Shown: piece after piece, positions 28,280 through 37,096 of the stretch
Layout of the letters: each line of letters starts with the position of its first letter
Numbering within the stretch: the stretch's first letter is position 1
Assembly (NCBI RefSeq): GCF_000507185.2
Contig: NZ_AYTM02000002.1
Location: 4,499,501-4,563,500 of the forward strand
DNA: 64,000 nucleotides
Reading direction: 5' to 3'
From: Pseudomonas syringae KCTC 12500
GTDB lineage: Bacteria; Pseudomonadota; Gammaproteobacteria; Pseudomonadales; Pseudomonadaceae
Made by a program: the position numbers and the translations under genes
The notes under the pieces: model-generated
Told to the model about the DNA's origin: nothing
What the model saw: only the letters and a program-made list of their open reading frames with translations
Databases searched by the model: none

Positions 28280-29002
28280 ATGGGCAGTGCCATGACAGAA
28301 AGCGCAACCAGGGACTTATTGATACAGCAGATGGTGAGCACGATTACCGAGCTCGATGGGCAGGCCGCCATCGAAAACGCACTCGAATGGTTACGGCGCG
28401 AATGCAACAGCGAGCGCGCGATGTTCTTTCAGTTCAAGGGCCCGGTGTTACTGACGTTCATCACGTCCAACGTCGACGATGCCTGGGGCGATGCCTACCG
28501 CCAGCACGATTTGATCACGCAAGACCCGGTGATCCGTTGTTATCGCAATCAACTGGGCTTCCTGAACTGGCAGGATGCGTTCAGGCAATACCCGGTATCA
28601 GCCTTTTATGACGCGCTCGTCGATACCTGTGAACTGCTTCCGGCCATCTCCTACGGCTACACCAATCATTGTCGTGGTGCCGACAGCGTGACATCGGTGT
28701 GTACCCTGGGCGAAGTGGAGCGGCCCATCAGCGCTGAACAAAAGTACCTCATGAGCAGTCTCATGCCGGTGCTGCACAGTGTCGCGCGGGGTCTAAAGTT
28801 CTGTTCACGCGGTCTGACCCATCGTGAGCTGGAAGTGTTGCAGTGGGCCAGGGATGGAAAGACGGCCTGGGAGATCTCGATGATCCGCGACGTGTCGGAG
28901 TCGACGGTGAAGTATCACCTCAAGACCATCTACTCCAAGCTGGGCGTTGCCAACAGGGCACAGGCGGTGGGCGAAGCACTTTGTCGGGGGCTGATCAGGT
29001 AG
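28280..29002 (+). CDS. LuxR-type regulator with acyl-homoserine-lactone-binding domain (solo)
   Basis: A 240-residue LuxR-family protein: autoinducer-binding domain (about 15-165) and GerE-type HTH (about 175-238, LTHRELEVLQWARDGKTAWE and SESTVKYHLKTIYSKLG). The ligand-pocket residues conserved in TraR/LuxR are kept with the right spacing: W-x3-Y in AWGDAYRQ, D-P in TQDPVI and W in LNWQDAF. A GAAGGAG site precedes the ATG at 28280. No luxI is in the window, so it is an unpaired receptor. It lies 245 bp downstream of the MTA-salvage operon. Confidence 0.9.
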   Translation: MGSAMTESATRDLLIQQMVSTITELDGQAAIENALEWLRRECNSERAMFFQFKGPVLLTFITSNVDDAWGDAYRQHDLITQDPVIRCYRNQLGFLNWQDAFRQYPVSAFYDALVDTCELLPAISYGYTNHCRGADSVTSVCTLGEVERPISAEQKYLMSSLMPVLHSVARGLKFCSRGLTHRELEVLQWARDGKTAWEISMIRDVSESTVKYHLKTIYSKLGVANRAQAVGEALCRGLIR

Positions 29003-29021
29003 CCGACCAGGAAAACGCAGG

Positions 29022-29057
29022 CAAAAAAAAGCCGCGAGAACAAAGTGTAATCGCGGT
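29022..29057 (-). terminator. Terminator of the DUF3509 gene (minus strand)
   Basis: Stem CCGCGA / TCGCGG; on the minus strand it is followed by eight consecutive T. It lies downstream of the minus-strand gene at 29113 and may also affect the convergent luxR-type gene. Confidence 0.75.
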
Positions 29058-29112
29058 AAACAAGGGATGAGAGAGCGTACAGCGGATGCCACCCATCAGG
29101 GTGGCGGGCAAA

Positions 29113-29391
29113 TCAACGTGTGTGGTACGTCGGCAGATCAAAACGGTGCTGGCTTTGCAGCATCGAGATAGCTGGCAGCTCGCTGGCTTGTGCAGCCAGA
29201 TCGCGGCGAATAGCGCTGATTACCCATTCCAGTTGAACCGGAGTGTGCAACTGAGCATAAGAGACTGAGCGACGGATCTGCTTACCATCCTGGGTACGCA
29301 GTGACAACAGAACACCACCATCAGGACGCGGCTGAGTGGTGACGGTGTAGTCGGAGAATACGGAAGCGAATTTTTCTTGAATAAAAGTCAT
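29113..29391 (-). CDS. DUF3509-family protein
   Basis: A 92-residue protein starting MTFIQEKFASVFSDYTV. The pattern RPDGGVLLSLRTQDGKQIRRSVSYAQL and QLEWVISAIRRDLA matches the DUF3509 family common in pseudomonads, as I remember it. No signal peptide or membrane helix. Function unknown. The ATG at 29391 is preferred over an upstream codon at 29406. Confidence 0.82.
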   Translation of the reverse strand: MTFIQEKFASVFSDYTVTTQPRPDGGVLLSLRTQDGKQIRRSVSYAQLHTPVQLEWVISAIRRDLAAQASELPAISMLQSQHRFDLPTYHTR

Positions 29392-29737
29392 GTGAGGCGG
29401 CTCCATTGCTCATGGGATAACAAGCTTGCAAGTACTATTGCAGTGTCTGTGCCAGACTTTCTCTTAAATTAAATCCTTTAAAATCAATAGCTTGAAATAT
29501 TTTCTATTTTCAGGCTTCGTGCATTTTGCATGAACACCCGTCGTGCGCCCTGCATTTTGCCGTTTCTTGCACGATAGGGATCGGGCAGAAGGGGGATTGC
29601 ATAGCTTCTGGCGATCAAGAGCAGGCATTGCGCATCCGGATCGATGCTGATCGAACAGCTGGCGAGAGTTGAGGTCAGTGTGTTTATCAGTGCCGGGTCA
29701 ACATATGTCCGGAGTAACGTGCGCCAAGGAGTAGTTA
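29392..29737. other. Intergenic region upstream of the ankyrin gene
   Basis: 346 bp between two divergent genes. About 29450-29530 is markedly AT-rich (ATTAAATCCTTTAAAATC), suitable for promoters, but no clear boxes and no repeat were seen. Confidence 0.5.
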
Positions 29738-30283
29738 ATGACCGATACAGATATCAGCGCCTCGAAAACCATGACTGAAGACGAAGCCGCCGAGTTCGCC
29801 GAGCAGGTATTCGATGTGGCTCGCCAGGGAAATGCCGTCATGCTGGACCGTCTGCTTGAAAAGGGCGTGCCCGCAGATCTGCGCAACCACAAGGGCGATA
29901 CGCTGCTGATGCTGGCCAGCTACCACTGCCATGCGGATGCGGTCCGTGTGCTGCTGAACCACAAGGCTGATCCTGAAATCCGCAACGATAACGGCCAGAG
30001 CCCCATCGCCGGCGCAGCGTTCAAGGGCGATTTGGCAGTGGTCAGGTTGCTGGTCGAGGCGGGCGCGGATATAGACGGTGCCTCTGCTGATGGGCGTACC
30101 GCACTGATGATGGCGGCGATGTTCAATCGCAACGAGATAGTCGATTACCTGATCAGTCAGGGCGCGGACCCGCATGCCACCGATGCCAAGGGCATCACTG
30201 CACTGGGCGCCGCTCAGGCAATGGGCGCGACCGTCACCATCGAGCAGTTGACCAGAATGGGCGTGCAGCCAGCCCGGTCCTGA
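29738..30283 (+). CDS. Ankyrin-repeat protein
   Basis: A 181-residue protein with four to five ankyrin repeats (about residues 40-170), for example GDTLLMLASYHCHADAVRVL and GRTALMMAAMFNRNEIVDYL. The N-terminal 35 residues are acidic (TEDEAAEFAEQVFDVARQ). A CAAGGAG site precedes the ATG. No signal peptide is seen, so a cytoplasmic protein-binding role is likely. It lies upstream of the hrp-box effector gene but has no hrp box itself. Confidence 0.9.
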   Translation: MTDTDISASKTMTEDEAAEFAEQVFDVARQGNAVMLDRLLEKGVPADLRNHKGDTLLMLASYHCHADAVRVLLNHKADPEIRNDNGQSPIAGAAFKGDLAVVRLLVEAGADIDGASADGRTALMMAAMFNRNEIVDYLISQGADPHATDAKGITALGAAQAMGATVTIEQLTRMGVQPARS

Positions 30284-30390
30284 CAGCAAGGCATGAACAC
30301 ATAGAGGCGCGATGGATTTACCGCTATCTGTAACTGTTCGGGAATGCTCATCTGCGCAAAATAAAGCTCTGGCGTCCTCCACGTTCGCAT

Positions 30391-30419
30391 GGAACCGAAT
30401 CCGGCCCAAAGTCCACCCA
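30391..30419 (+). promoter_or_regulatory. hrp box (HrpL sigma-factor promoter)
   Basis: GGAACC at 30391-30396, a 16-base spacer, then CCACCCA at 30413-30419: an exact match to the P. syringae consensus GGAACC-N16-CCACNNA. It ends 39 bases before the ATG at 30459 and points at that gene. HrpL drives the type III secretion regulon, so this promoter marks the next gene as a probable effector. Confidence 0.9.
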
Positions 30420-30458
30420 AGCTCCGTACTAGAAACATACCGTCGGAGTGTAATCAGC

Positions 30459-31093
30459 ATGAATAGAGTTTCCGGTAGTTCGTCAGCGACCTGGCAGGCA
30501 GTCAACAATCTTGTGGAGCAAGTGAGCGAGAGAACCACGTTGTCCACGACAGGTTATCAGACGGCAATGGGCCGCTTGAACAAACCTGAAAAATCGGATG
30601 CGGATGCGCTAATGACTGTGAGGAGGGCGCAACAGTACACGGACAGCGCGAAGCGTACTTATATTTCGGAAACGCTGATGAATCTGGCAGATTTGCAGCA
30701 ACGGAAAATATATCGCACCAACAGTGGGAACTTGCGTGGCGCGATTGAGATGACGCCCACGCAACTCACAGATTGCGTACGGAAGTGCCGCGAAGAGGGT
30801 TTTCCAATTGTGACATACAGGCGCTGGAAATCGGCTTGCACCTTCGCCATAAGCTAGGGATCTCAGATTTCACCATCTACAGCAACCGTAAGTTAAGCCA
30901 CAACTATGTGGTCATCCACCCGACTAATGAGTTTCCGAAAGGAGCGATTGTAGACTCTTGGACGGGACAGGGCGTGGTGGAGCTTGACTTTAAGACCCGG
31001 TTGAAATTCAAGCACCGGGAAGAGAACTACTCAGTAAATGCCAATATGCACGAGTGGATCGAGAGATACGGCCAAGCGCATGTGATTGACTAA
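30459..31093 (+). pseudogene. Type III effector-like cysteine-hydrolase gene with a -1 frameshift
   Basis: The frame opened by ATG 30459 runs to a stop at 30857, but the natural continuation lies in the -1 frame to 31093. Joining them at the TTTT run 30800-30803 (reading EEGF then SNCDIQALEIG) gives about 211 residues. Features: Ser-rich N terminus without early acidic residues (MNRVSGSSSATWQAV), typical for type III export; a Cys in SNCDIQALEIG, a His in LSHNYVVIHP and an Asp in AIVDSW, in the C-H-D order of papain-like effectors. Size and order recall HopN/HopAZ-type effectors, but I cannot confirm a family. As written, the product would end before the His and Asp. Confidence 0.75.
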
Positions 31094-31704
31094 ATCCTAA
31101 ATCCACGACTTCCAGAGCACTTATGCAGCGAAGTCGTTTGATCGTGACGACGCGTCATACTGGCTGAATTGGGGCGTTGGCACAGCCACATTACTGATGG
31201 TCGCGCGAGCGTGAACGTTGAACATCAGTATTTCTCAGTTATGGGCAAAACCACTCAGCGTCGGGTTGCCGGCCACGGTTTTCGCGCATATCCACGTCCC
31301 TTGGGGCGCTGCGTCGTCATATGCAAGGTCTCGCCAAGGCGGTGTTCTCCAACCGCCTTGTGCTGCGGAACACGGGCTTCGGGGATTAATAAAAAAATGC
31401 ACTTGAGCCTCGTTTCTGTTCGTAAACCCTCCTGCTGCCTGGTCGAATCGATAAAACCACCGTTTGATGGACGCCAAAATCGTCGGTTTTTCAGTCCAAT
31501 TTAATCTTGGCCGGTTGCGCTCGATTGCAGGTCGAAGTGCATAGATTCGGGTTCGTTTACAGTCAATGCTGGTTCGCGGGGGCCGGATAGACTCAATTAA
31601 TGTCTGTCGAAAAACCCGATATTGCAGGTCGAGGCCATTTCGATTGCAGGTCGTTACCGTTATCCTTCGCGCCTCTTTTTTTGCCCGCTATCAGGATCGC
31701 CCCC
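31094..31704. other. 611-bp region without a supportable gene
   Basis: Short open frames exist on both strands, but none has a ribosome binding site or a recognisable product. About 31240-31400 has higher GC than its surroundings and could be a degraded or repeated element. Three copies of a 10-base repeat lie near the right end. Confidence 0.5.
31525..31653 (+). repeat. Three direct copies of TTGCAGGTCG
   Basis: TTGCAGGTCG occurs at 31525-31534, 31622-31631 and 31644-31653; the first and third copies extend to CGATTGCAGGTCG. They lie just upstream of the gene at 31705 with start-to-start spacings of 97 and 22 bases. They may be regulator sites or remnants of a duplication. Confidence 0.55.
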
Positions 31705-32223
31705 ATGAAAGACTCACTGGTCGAATTAATCAGCAAAGTCAGCTCCGGCTGCATGGGCGACGATGAAATCGTGCATATCGCCGATGAAGCCGCGCAGGCG
31801 TATGCCGATCCGCAGGCATTTCTGGCCGCCAACCCTGATATCAACTACGACGATACATTCCCGATCCCGCTGGGCGAGTGGGTCGTGGTGGGCAGCCTGC
31901 CGGAAACCGTTCTGTTCCAGGCCGACAGCTACATGGACCTGTTCGAGCAGATCGTTCAGTCGTTTGGCAAGGACGTGACCTTCAACATCAAGCCCAAGCA
32001 GCTGGCCAAGGTCGAGCCGCTGGTTGCGCTCAATCGCATTCAGATTCAGTTGAGCAGCATGAACAAGGAGATGGGCGGCTATGTGCTGATGAACTTCAGC
32101 CAGCCACTGGATGACGAGTTGCAAGCGGTGCTGGTATACGGTTGTGACGAAGCGCGCGTAGTCGAGCTGGCAGCATCGGCCGGCATCCATGCCGCACCTG
32201 CACTGCAAGCACTGCGCGGTTAA
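31705..32223 (+). CDS. Conserved hypothetical protein
   Basis: A 172-residue protein from ATG 31705 (MKDSLVELISKVSSGCMGDD). It has no signal peptide or membrane helix. The sequence is acidic with an alternating strand/helix pattern, including LGEWVVVGSLPETVLFQADS. No family motif is recognised. It ends in a four-base overlap with the convergent ZIP transporter. An upstream start at 31600 is unlikely because it crosses the promoter repeats. Confidence 0.8.
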   Translation: MKDSLVELISKVSSGCMGDDEIVHIADEAAQAYADPQAFLAANPDINYDDTFPIPLGEWVVVGSLPETVLFQADSYMDLFEQIVQSFGKDVTFNIKPKQLAKVEPLVALNRIQIQLSSMNKEMGGYVLMNFSQPLDDELQAVLVYGCDEARVVELAASAGIHAAPALQALRG

Positions 32224-33146
32224 CCCAGCGCCGTATCGAGAAACATCATCACCGCAAACCCGCCCATCAGGCCCAGAGTTGCCGAGGTCTGATGGCCATT
32301 GCGGTGGGTTTCCGGGATGACTTCATGGGACACCACGAAGATCATCGCGCCTGCCGCCAGCCCCATGCTCAGCGGGTAGGCGATGGCAAAGCCACTGGAG
32401 ATACCCAGGCCCACCAGTGAGCCCAGTGGCTCCATGAGGCCGGAACCGATGGCTACCAGCATCGCCTTGAAGGCCGACAGGCCGGTCGCACGCAGGGCCA
32501 GCGCAATGGCCAGACCTTCGGGAATGTCCTGAATGGCGATGGCGGTGGTCAATGGCAGGCCGACATTCATGTCGCCGCTGGCGAAACTGACGCCAATCGC
32601 CATGCCCTCAGGCAGGTTATGCAGGGTGATCGCCAGCACGAACAGCCAGACCCGGCTGATTCGCTCCGAATGAGGCCCCTGGCGGCCTACGCTTTCATGT
32701 TCGTGCGGGGTGAACCTGTCCAGCCCCAGCATCAGCAGCACACCCAGCCCCAGACCGGCGACAACCGTAGCAGCTGCCCACGGCCCGCTGTCGGTAATGT
32801 CCCGGGCGGCTTCCAGGCCCGGAAGAATCAGCGAGAACGAGCTGGCCGCCAGCATCATCCCGGCGGCAAACCCGAGCATGATGTCCTGAACGCGTTGCGA
32901 GACGTTGCGCAGGGCAACCGCCATCACTGCGCCCAGCGCCGTCGCCAGAAAACCAGCGATACCGCCCAGCAAGGCGTGATTGAAGTTGACCTGACTGGTG
33001 CCATAGAAAGCGTTGTAAAGACTGATGCCACCCAGGCCGACGACGATCAGCAGGGCGAGGGCGAAGCCCAGGCTTACCAGCGGGCTGCCCTGAAGCTGGT
33101 TTAACCAGGCCGCCCAGGGCGTTCGGGAGGATGCGGGCGTAGGCAT
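32220..33146 (-). CDS. ZIP-family metal transporter
   Basis: A 308-residue membrane protein with about eight helices. Helix IV and V carry the metal-site motifs HNLPEGMAIGVSFASG and QDIPEGLAIALALRA typical of ZIP transporters. A His/Asp-containing cytoplasmic loop (LDRFTPHEHESVGRQ) precedes them. It should import zinc or other divalent metals into the cytoplasm. A similar HEVIPETHRNGH motif follows near the C terminus. No Zur-like box was identified. Confidence 0.92.
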   Translation of the reverse strand: MPTPASSRTPWAAWLNQLQGSPLVSLGFALALLIVVGLGGISLYNAFYGTSQVNFNHALLGGIAGFLATALGAVMAVALRNVSQRVQDIMLGFAAGMMLAASSFSLILPGLEAARDITDSGPWAAATVVAGLGLGVLLMLGLDRFTPHEHESVGRQGPHSERISRVWLFVLAITLHNLPEGMAIGVSFASGDMNVGLPLTTAIAIQDIPEGLAIALALRATGLSAFKAMLVAIGSGLMEPLGSLVGLGISSGFAIAYPLSMGLAAGAMIFVVSHEVIPETHRNGHQTSATLGLMGGFAVMMFLDTALG

Positions 33147-33302
33147 TGATAGGGCTACCTATGTAAAGGGGGAGAAAGCAATGGTGACTGAAATACAAAG
33201 TCGACCCCGTCTGGGAGCCCGAGAATATAAGGTTGGTTCAACGGAACCCCCGAACGGCGCGACTATCCTAGGAGGGTAAGCATTCAATTTAGGGGCAACA
33301 CC

Positions 33303-33494
33303 ATGGGTTCTAGCTTCAACGGCCTGGTCGGCTTGATCATTCTGGCGCTCGATATCTGGGCCATCATCAACGTCTTGAAAAGCGGTGCCGAGACCGGCAA
33401 GAAAATCCTTTGGGTATTGCTGATCGTACTGCTTCCTGTGGTGGGCCTGATCATCTGGGCAATCCTCGGGCCGCGTGGCAACGTCCGTATGTGA
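33303..33494 (+). CDS. PLDc_N-domain small membrane protein
   Basis: A 63-residue protein with two hydrophobic helices (LVGLIILALDIWAIINVL and ILWVLLIVLLPVVGLIIWAI) joined by KSGAETGKK and ending LGPRGNVRM. This is the phospholipase D nuclease N-terminal (PLDc_N) module found as a stand-alone small protein in pseudomonads. Function unknown. A terminator follows. Confidence 0.88.
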   Translation: MGSSFNGLVGLIILALDIWAIINVLKSGAETGKKILWVLLIVLLPVVGLIIWAILGPRGNVRM

Positions 33495-33517
33495 TACGTC
33501 CATACGCTGGGCAAACA

Positions 33518-33550
33518 ACGCTTGATTACCCTGGGTAATCAGGCGTTTTT
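33518..33550 (+). terminator. Terminator after the PLDc_N gene
   Basis: Stem GATTACCC / GGGTAATC, extended by AACGC / GGCGTT, then TTTTTCGTTT. Ends the small gene at 33494. Confidence 0.85.
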
Positions 33551-33694
33551 CGTTTCATGCGCCGGGCATTCGCGGCGGCAGTGACACGCTAAGCTGCATA
33601 GAGGTTCGACCTGTCATGTTCCTCGACGTAGAATGCGCGCCTTTGTTGTGGGCGGTCGGCCGTCCTGTCATCAGTACCCAGCGGGAGCTTACCC

Positions 33695-34555
33695 ATGAGC
33701 GATTATCAGGAAACGTTATACGAAGGCTACGGCCAACGCTTTCGTATTGAAAAAATGCTTCACGAAGTACGTACCGATCACCAGCACCTGGTGATCTTCC
33801 AGAACCCGCGCATGGGCCGTGTCATGGCGCTGGACGGCGTCATTCAGACCACCGAAGCGGACGAATTCATCTACCACGAAATGCTCACCCATGTGCCGAT
33901 TCTGGCGCACGGTGCAGCCAAGCGTGTGCTGATCATCGGCGGTGGCGACGGCGGCATGCTGCGTGAAGTCGCCAAGCACATGAGCGTCGAACATATCACC
34001 ATGGTCGAGATCGATGCGACCGTGGTCGAGATGTGCAAGGAATATCTGCCCAATCATTCCAGCGGTGCCTTCGACGATTCACGTCTGAACCTGGTCATCG
34101 ACGATGGCATGCGCTTCGTCGCGACCACCGAAGAGAAGTTCGACGTGATCATCTCCGACTCCACCGATCCGATCGGCCCGGGTGAAGTACTGTTCTCGGA
34201 AAACTTTTATCAGGCCTGCCATCGCTGCCTCAATGAAGGCGGCATTCTGGTCACCCAGAATGGCACGCCTTTCATGCAGTTGAGTGGCGTGCAGACCACA
34301 GCCGGGCGCATGAACGGTCTGTTTGCCGACTGGCATTTCTATCACGCTGCGATCCCTACTTATATCGGCGGAGCAATGACCTTCGCCTGGGGCTCAACCA
34401 ACAAGAGCTATCGCAAACTGCCGCTGGAAACCCTGCGTCAGCGTTTCTCGGGCAGCGGTATTGTTACGCGTTATTACAATCCGGAAGTCCACATCGGTGC
34501 GTTCGCCTTGCCACAGTACGTTCTGCAGGCCGTAGGCAAGGCCAGCAACGACTGA
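33695..34555 (+). CDS. speE: Spermidine synthase (polyamine aminopropyltransferase)
   Basis: A 286-residue enzyme that transfers aminopropyl from decarboxylated AdoMet to putrescine and releases methylthioadenosine (MTA). Motifs are [14 protein letters not shown], the AdoMet loop [14 protein letters not shown] near residue 90 and [14 protein letters not shown]. The product MTA links it to the mtnBDC genes about 6 kb upstream. A terminator follows directly. Confidence 0.97.
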   Translation: MSDYQETLYEGYGQRFRIEKMLHEVRTDHQHLVIFQNPRMGRVMALDGVIQTTEADEFIYHEMLTHVPILAHGAAKRVLIIGGGDGGMLREVAKHMSVEHITMVEIDATVVEMCKEYLPNHSSGAFDDSRLNLVIDDGMRFVATTEEKFDVIISDSTDPIGPGEVLFSENFYQACHRCLNEGGILVTQNGTPFMQLSGVQTTAGRMNGLFADWHFYHAAIPTYIGGAMTFAWGSTNKSYRKLPLETLRQRFSGSGIVTRYYNPEVHIGAFALPQYVLQAVGKASND

Positions 34556-34563
34556 TGAGTCGG

Positions 34564-34588
34564 TCCGGCTCCTCGAGCCGGATTTTCT
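34564..34588 (+). terminator. Terminator after speE
   Basis: An 8-bp stem TCCGGCTC / GAGCCGGA with a three-base loop, followed by TTTTCT, nine bases after the speE stop. Confidence 0.85.
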
Positions 34589-34818
34589 CGAGCGTGGCCT
34601 GTAAGGCTTTATAAGCGCTTAATTCGCGACAGAAATTTCACACGTTCTGTCACAAAATTGCGCGCGAAGCTGAACAGGCACGCGTCTTCATCGGCCGAGC
34701 TGGCCCCTGGCGACCCGCAATCAAGTAATATCTGCGCCCTGTCGCGCGCCGTCTCCTTCAAGAGGAGGGCGGCGCCGCACTCTGAACCTACCCCTGAATC
34801 CACCGGATCCTGACAACC

Positions 34819-36906
34819 ATGGCCAAAACGGACGCCCAGATTCATCGGCAAGCCCGCCTGCAAAACCCCACTGTCAAATCGCATCTGGCGTACATCCTGC
34901 TCAGCGGCTTCGCCCTGATGGTGATGTACACGCTGTTGCGTATCGGTCTGCTGGTCTACAACCGCGAGATGATTGGCGACACGCCTGCCTCGACGTTCCT
35001 TGAAGCACTGTTCAACGGCACGCGCTTCGACCTGCGCCTGACCGTGTACCTGCTCATTCCGCTGGTGCTGTCGCTGTTCAGCGCACGCGCCATGGCGGCA
35101 CGCGGGTTCTTCCGTTTCTGGCTGACGCTGGTTGGCAGCATTACGCTGTTCTTCGGCTTGATGGAAATGGACTTCTACCGTGAGTTTCACCAGCGCCTGA
35201 ACGGTCTGGTGTTTCAATACGTCAAGGAAGACCCGAAGACTGTTCTGAGCATGCTCTGGTACGGTTTCCCGGTGGTCCGTTACCTGCTGGCATGGGCCGT
35301 GGTGACCTGGCTGCTGAGTCTGGTGTTCAAGGGCATTGACCGTGCAACCCGTCCACGTGTTGCTGCAAAAACCAGCCCGGAGGCCACTCGTTCCATTGCG
35401 CCGTGGTATGTGCGCGCCGGTGTGTTCGTGCTGGTGTTGCTGGTCATGGTGGTCTGCATCCGTGGCACTCTGCGTCAAGGTCCGCCGCTGCGCTGGGGCG
35501 ACGCTTACACCACTGACTCCAACTTCGCCAACCAGTTGGGCCTCAACGGCACACTGACGTTGATCACTGCGGCCAAGAGCCGTATGTCCGAAGATCGCGA
35601 CAATATCTGGAAAGCCACGCTGCCACAGAACGAGGCTCAGCAGACCGTGCGCGACATGCTGCTGACCCCGAATGACAAGCTGGTCGAGCCGGATATTGCC
35701 GCTGTGCGTCGCGACTTCACGCCGCCGGCAGAGAACACCTTGCCGATCCGCAATGTGGTCGTGATCCTGATGGAAAGCTTCGCCGGTCACTCGGTGGGCG
35801 CCCTGGGCAACGATGCCAACATCACGCCGTACTTCGACAAGTTGTCCAAGGAAGGCCTGTTGTTCGATCACTTTTTCTCCAACGGTACCCACACCCACCA
35901 GGGCATGTTCGCCACCATGGCGTGCTTCCCGAACCTGCCGGGCTTCGAGTACCTGATGCAGACGCCGGAAGGCAGCCACAAGCTGTCGGGGCTTCCGCAA
36001 TTGCTGAGCACGGGTCGCAACTACGACGACGTCTACGTCTATAACGGCAACTTTGCCTGGGACAACCAGTCGGGCTTCTTCAGCAACCAGGGCATGACCA
36101 ACTTCGTCGGCCGTGAAGACTTCGTCAACCCGGTGTTCTCCGATCCGACCTGGGGTGTTTCCGACCAGGACATGTTCGACCGTGGCGCGCAGGAGCTCAA
36201 GGCCCGTCAGGACGGCAAGCCGTTCTATGCCTTGCTGCAGACCCTGTCCAACCACACGCCGTATGCGCTGCCGGATCCTCTGCCGGTCGAGCGCGTCACC
36301 GGGCACGGCTCGCTGGACGAGCATTTGACCGCCATGCGTTATGCCGACTGGGCGCTGGGCCAGTTCTTCGAGAAGGCCAAAAAAGAGCCTTACTACAAGA
36401 ACACGCTGTTCGTAGTGCTGGGCGACCATGGTTTCGGTAACGACAAGCAACTGACCGAAATGGACCTGGGCCGTTTCAACGTGCCTCTGCTGTTGATCGG
36501 CCCTGGTGTGCAGGAGAAGTTCGGCCAGCGCAGCAGCATCGTGGGGACGCAGGTCGACGTCGTGCCGACCATCATGGGACGTCTGGGTGGTCTGAACCGC
36601 AACCAGTGCTGGGGCCGCGATCTGCTGAACCTGCCTGAGGGTGACAAGGGCTTCGGTGTGATCAAGCCGTCGGGCAGTGAGCAGGTGGTCGCTATCATCA
36701 GCGGCAACCGTATCCTGATCGAGCCGACCGAGATGCCTGCCAAGTTGTTAACCTACACCCTTGGCGCCAAGCCGCATGCCGAAGAAGTGCCTGATGCGCC
36801 CGACACGCAGGAGCTCAAGCGCAAGCTGGAAAGTTTCCTGCAGACGGCCACCAAGAGCCTTCTGGATAACACGGCCGGTGTAGAAGCCAGCAAGAACCGC
36901 AACTGA
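34819..36906 (+). CDS. LTA-synthase-family membrane sulfatase
   Basis: A 695-residue protein with about five N-terminal membrane helices (residues 20-220) and a periplasmic sulfatase-fold domain (about 300-640). Metal and nucleophile positions typical of LtaS-like enzymes are seen: Glu in ILMESFAGHSVG, Thr in GTHTHQGMFATMACFP, His in SNHTPYALP and Asp-His in LGDHGFGN. Such enzymes transfer phosphoglycerol or phosphoethanolamine-like groups; in Gram-negatives candidates include glucan or LPS decoration, but the substrate is unknown here. It follows speE as in other pseudomonads. Confidence 0.93.
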   Translation: MAKTDAQIHRQARLQNPTVKSHLAYILLSGFALMVMYTLLRIGLLVYNREMIGDTPASTFLEALFNGTRFDLRLTVYLLIPLVLSLFSARAMAARGFFRFWLTLVGSITLFFGLMEMDFYREFHQRLNGLVFQYVKEDPKTVLSMLWYGFPVVRYLLAWAVVTWLLSLVFKGIDRATRPRVAAKTSPEATRSIAPWYVRAGVFVLVLLVMVVCIRGTLRQGPPLRWGDAYTTDSNFANQLGLNGTLTLITAAKSRMSEDRDNIWKATLPQNEAQQTVRDMLLTPNDKLVEPDIAAVRRDFTPPAENTLPIRNVVVILMESFAGHSVGALGNDANITPYFDKLSKEGLLFDHFFSNGTHTHQGMFATMACFPNLPGFEYLMQTPEGSHKLSGLPQLLSTGRNYDDVYVYNGNFAWDNQSGFFSNQGMTNFVGREDFVNPVFSDPTWGVSDQDMFDRGAQELKARQDGKPFYALLQTLSNHTPYALPDPLPVERVTGHGSLDEHLTAMRYADWALGQFFEKAKKEPYYKNTLFVVLGDHGFGNDKQLTEMDLGRFNVPLLLIGPGVQEKFGQRSSIVGTQVDVVPTIMGRLGGLNRNQCWGRDLLNLPEGDKGFGVIKPSGSEQVVAIISGNRILIEPTEMPAKLLTYTLGAKPHAEEVPDAPDTQELKRKLESFLQTATKSLLDNTAGVEASKNRN

Positions 36907-36956
36907 TGACAACCGACTCGTCCGGGCGACCGGCGAGTCGGATCAGTCAAGCGACA

Positions 36957-36993
36957 AGGGCCCTCGGCATTGACTGCGAGGGTCTTTTTTTTG
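36957..36993 (+). terminator. Terminator after the sulfatase gene
   Basis: Stem CCCTCG / CGAGGG followed by TCTTTTTTTT. A second dyad (CGACTCG / CGAGTCG) lies about 45 bases upstream. Confidence 0.88.
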
Positions 36994-37096
36994 CCCGGCA
37001 TGGCTGGCCCTGCGGCGCAATCGGTTGAACGAATACACGGGCCAAAAGGTCCAGATCACATAAGCCAGAGTGCCTGGCTTCGTATGGGAGGCATTG

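Noticed and set aside
28168..28611. 147-codon plus-strand frame overlapping the LuxR gene
   Set aside because: Out of frame with the clear LuxR-type product and Arg-rich, as expected for a shadow frame.
30798..30806. Programmed -1 frameshifting in the effector gene
   Set aside because: The site is not a canonical X-XXY-YYZ heptamer and no stimulatory structure was seen; simple base loss or sequencing error is more likely, so it is kept only as a possibility.
31235..31477. 80-codon minus-strand frame behind the effector
   Set aside because: No ribosome binding site, Trp/Pro-rich shadow-like composition, no recognised domain.
34609..36450. 613-codon open frame on the minus strand
   Set aside because: It lies antisense to the clear sulfatase gene, has a His/Gln/Arg-rich unnatural composition and no domain.
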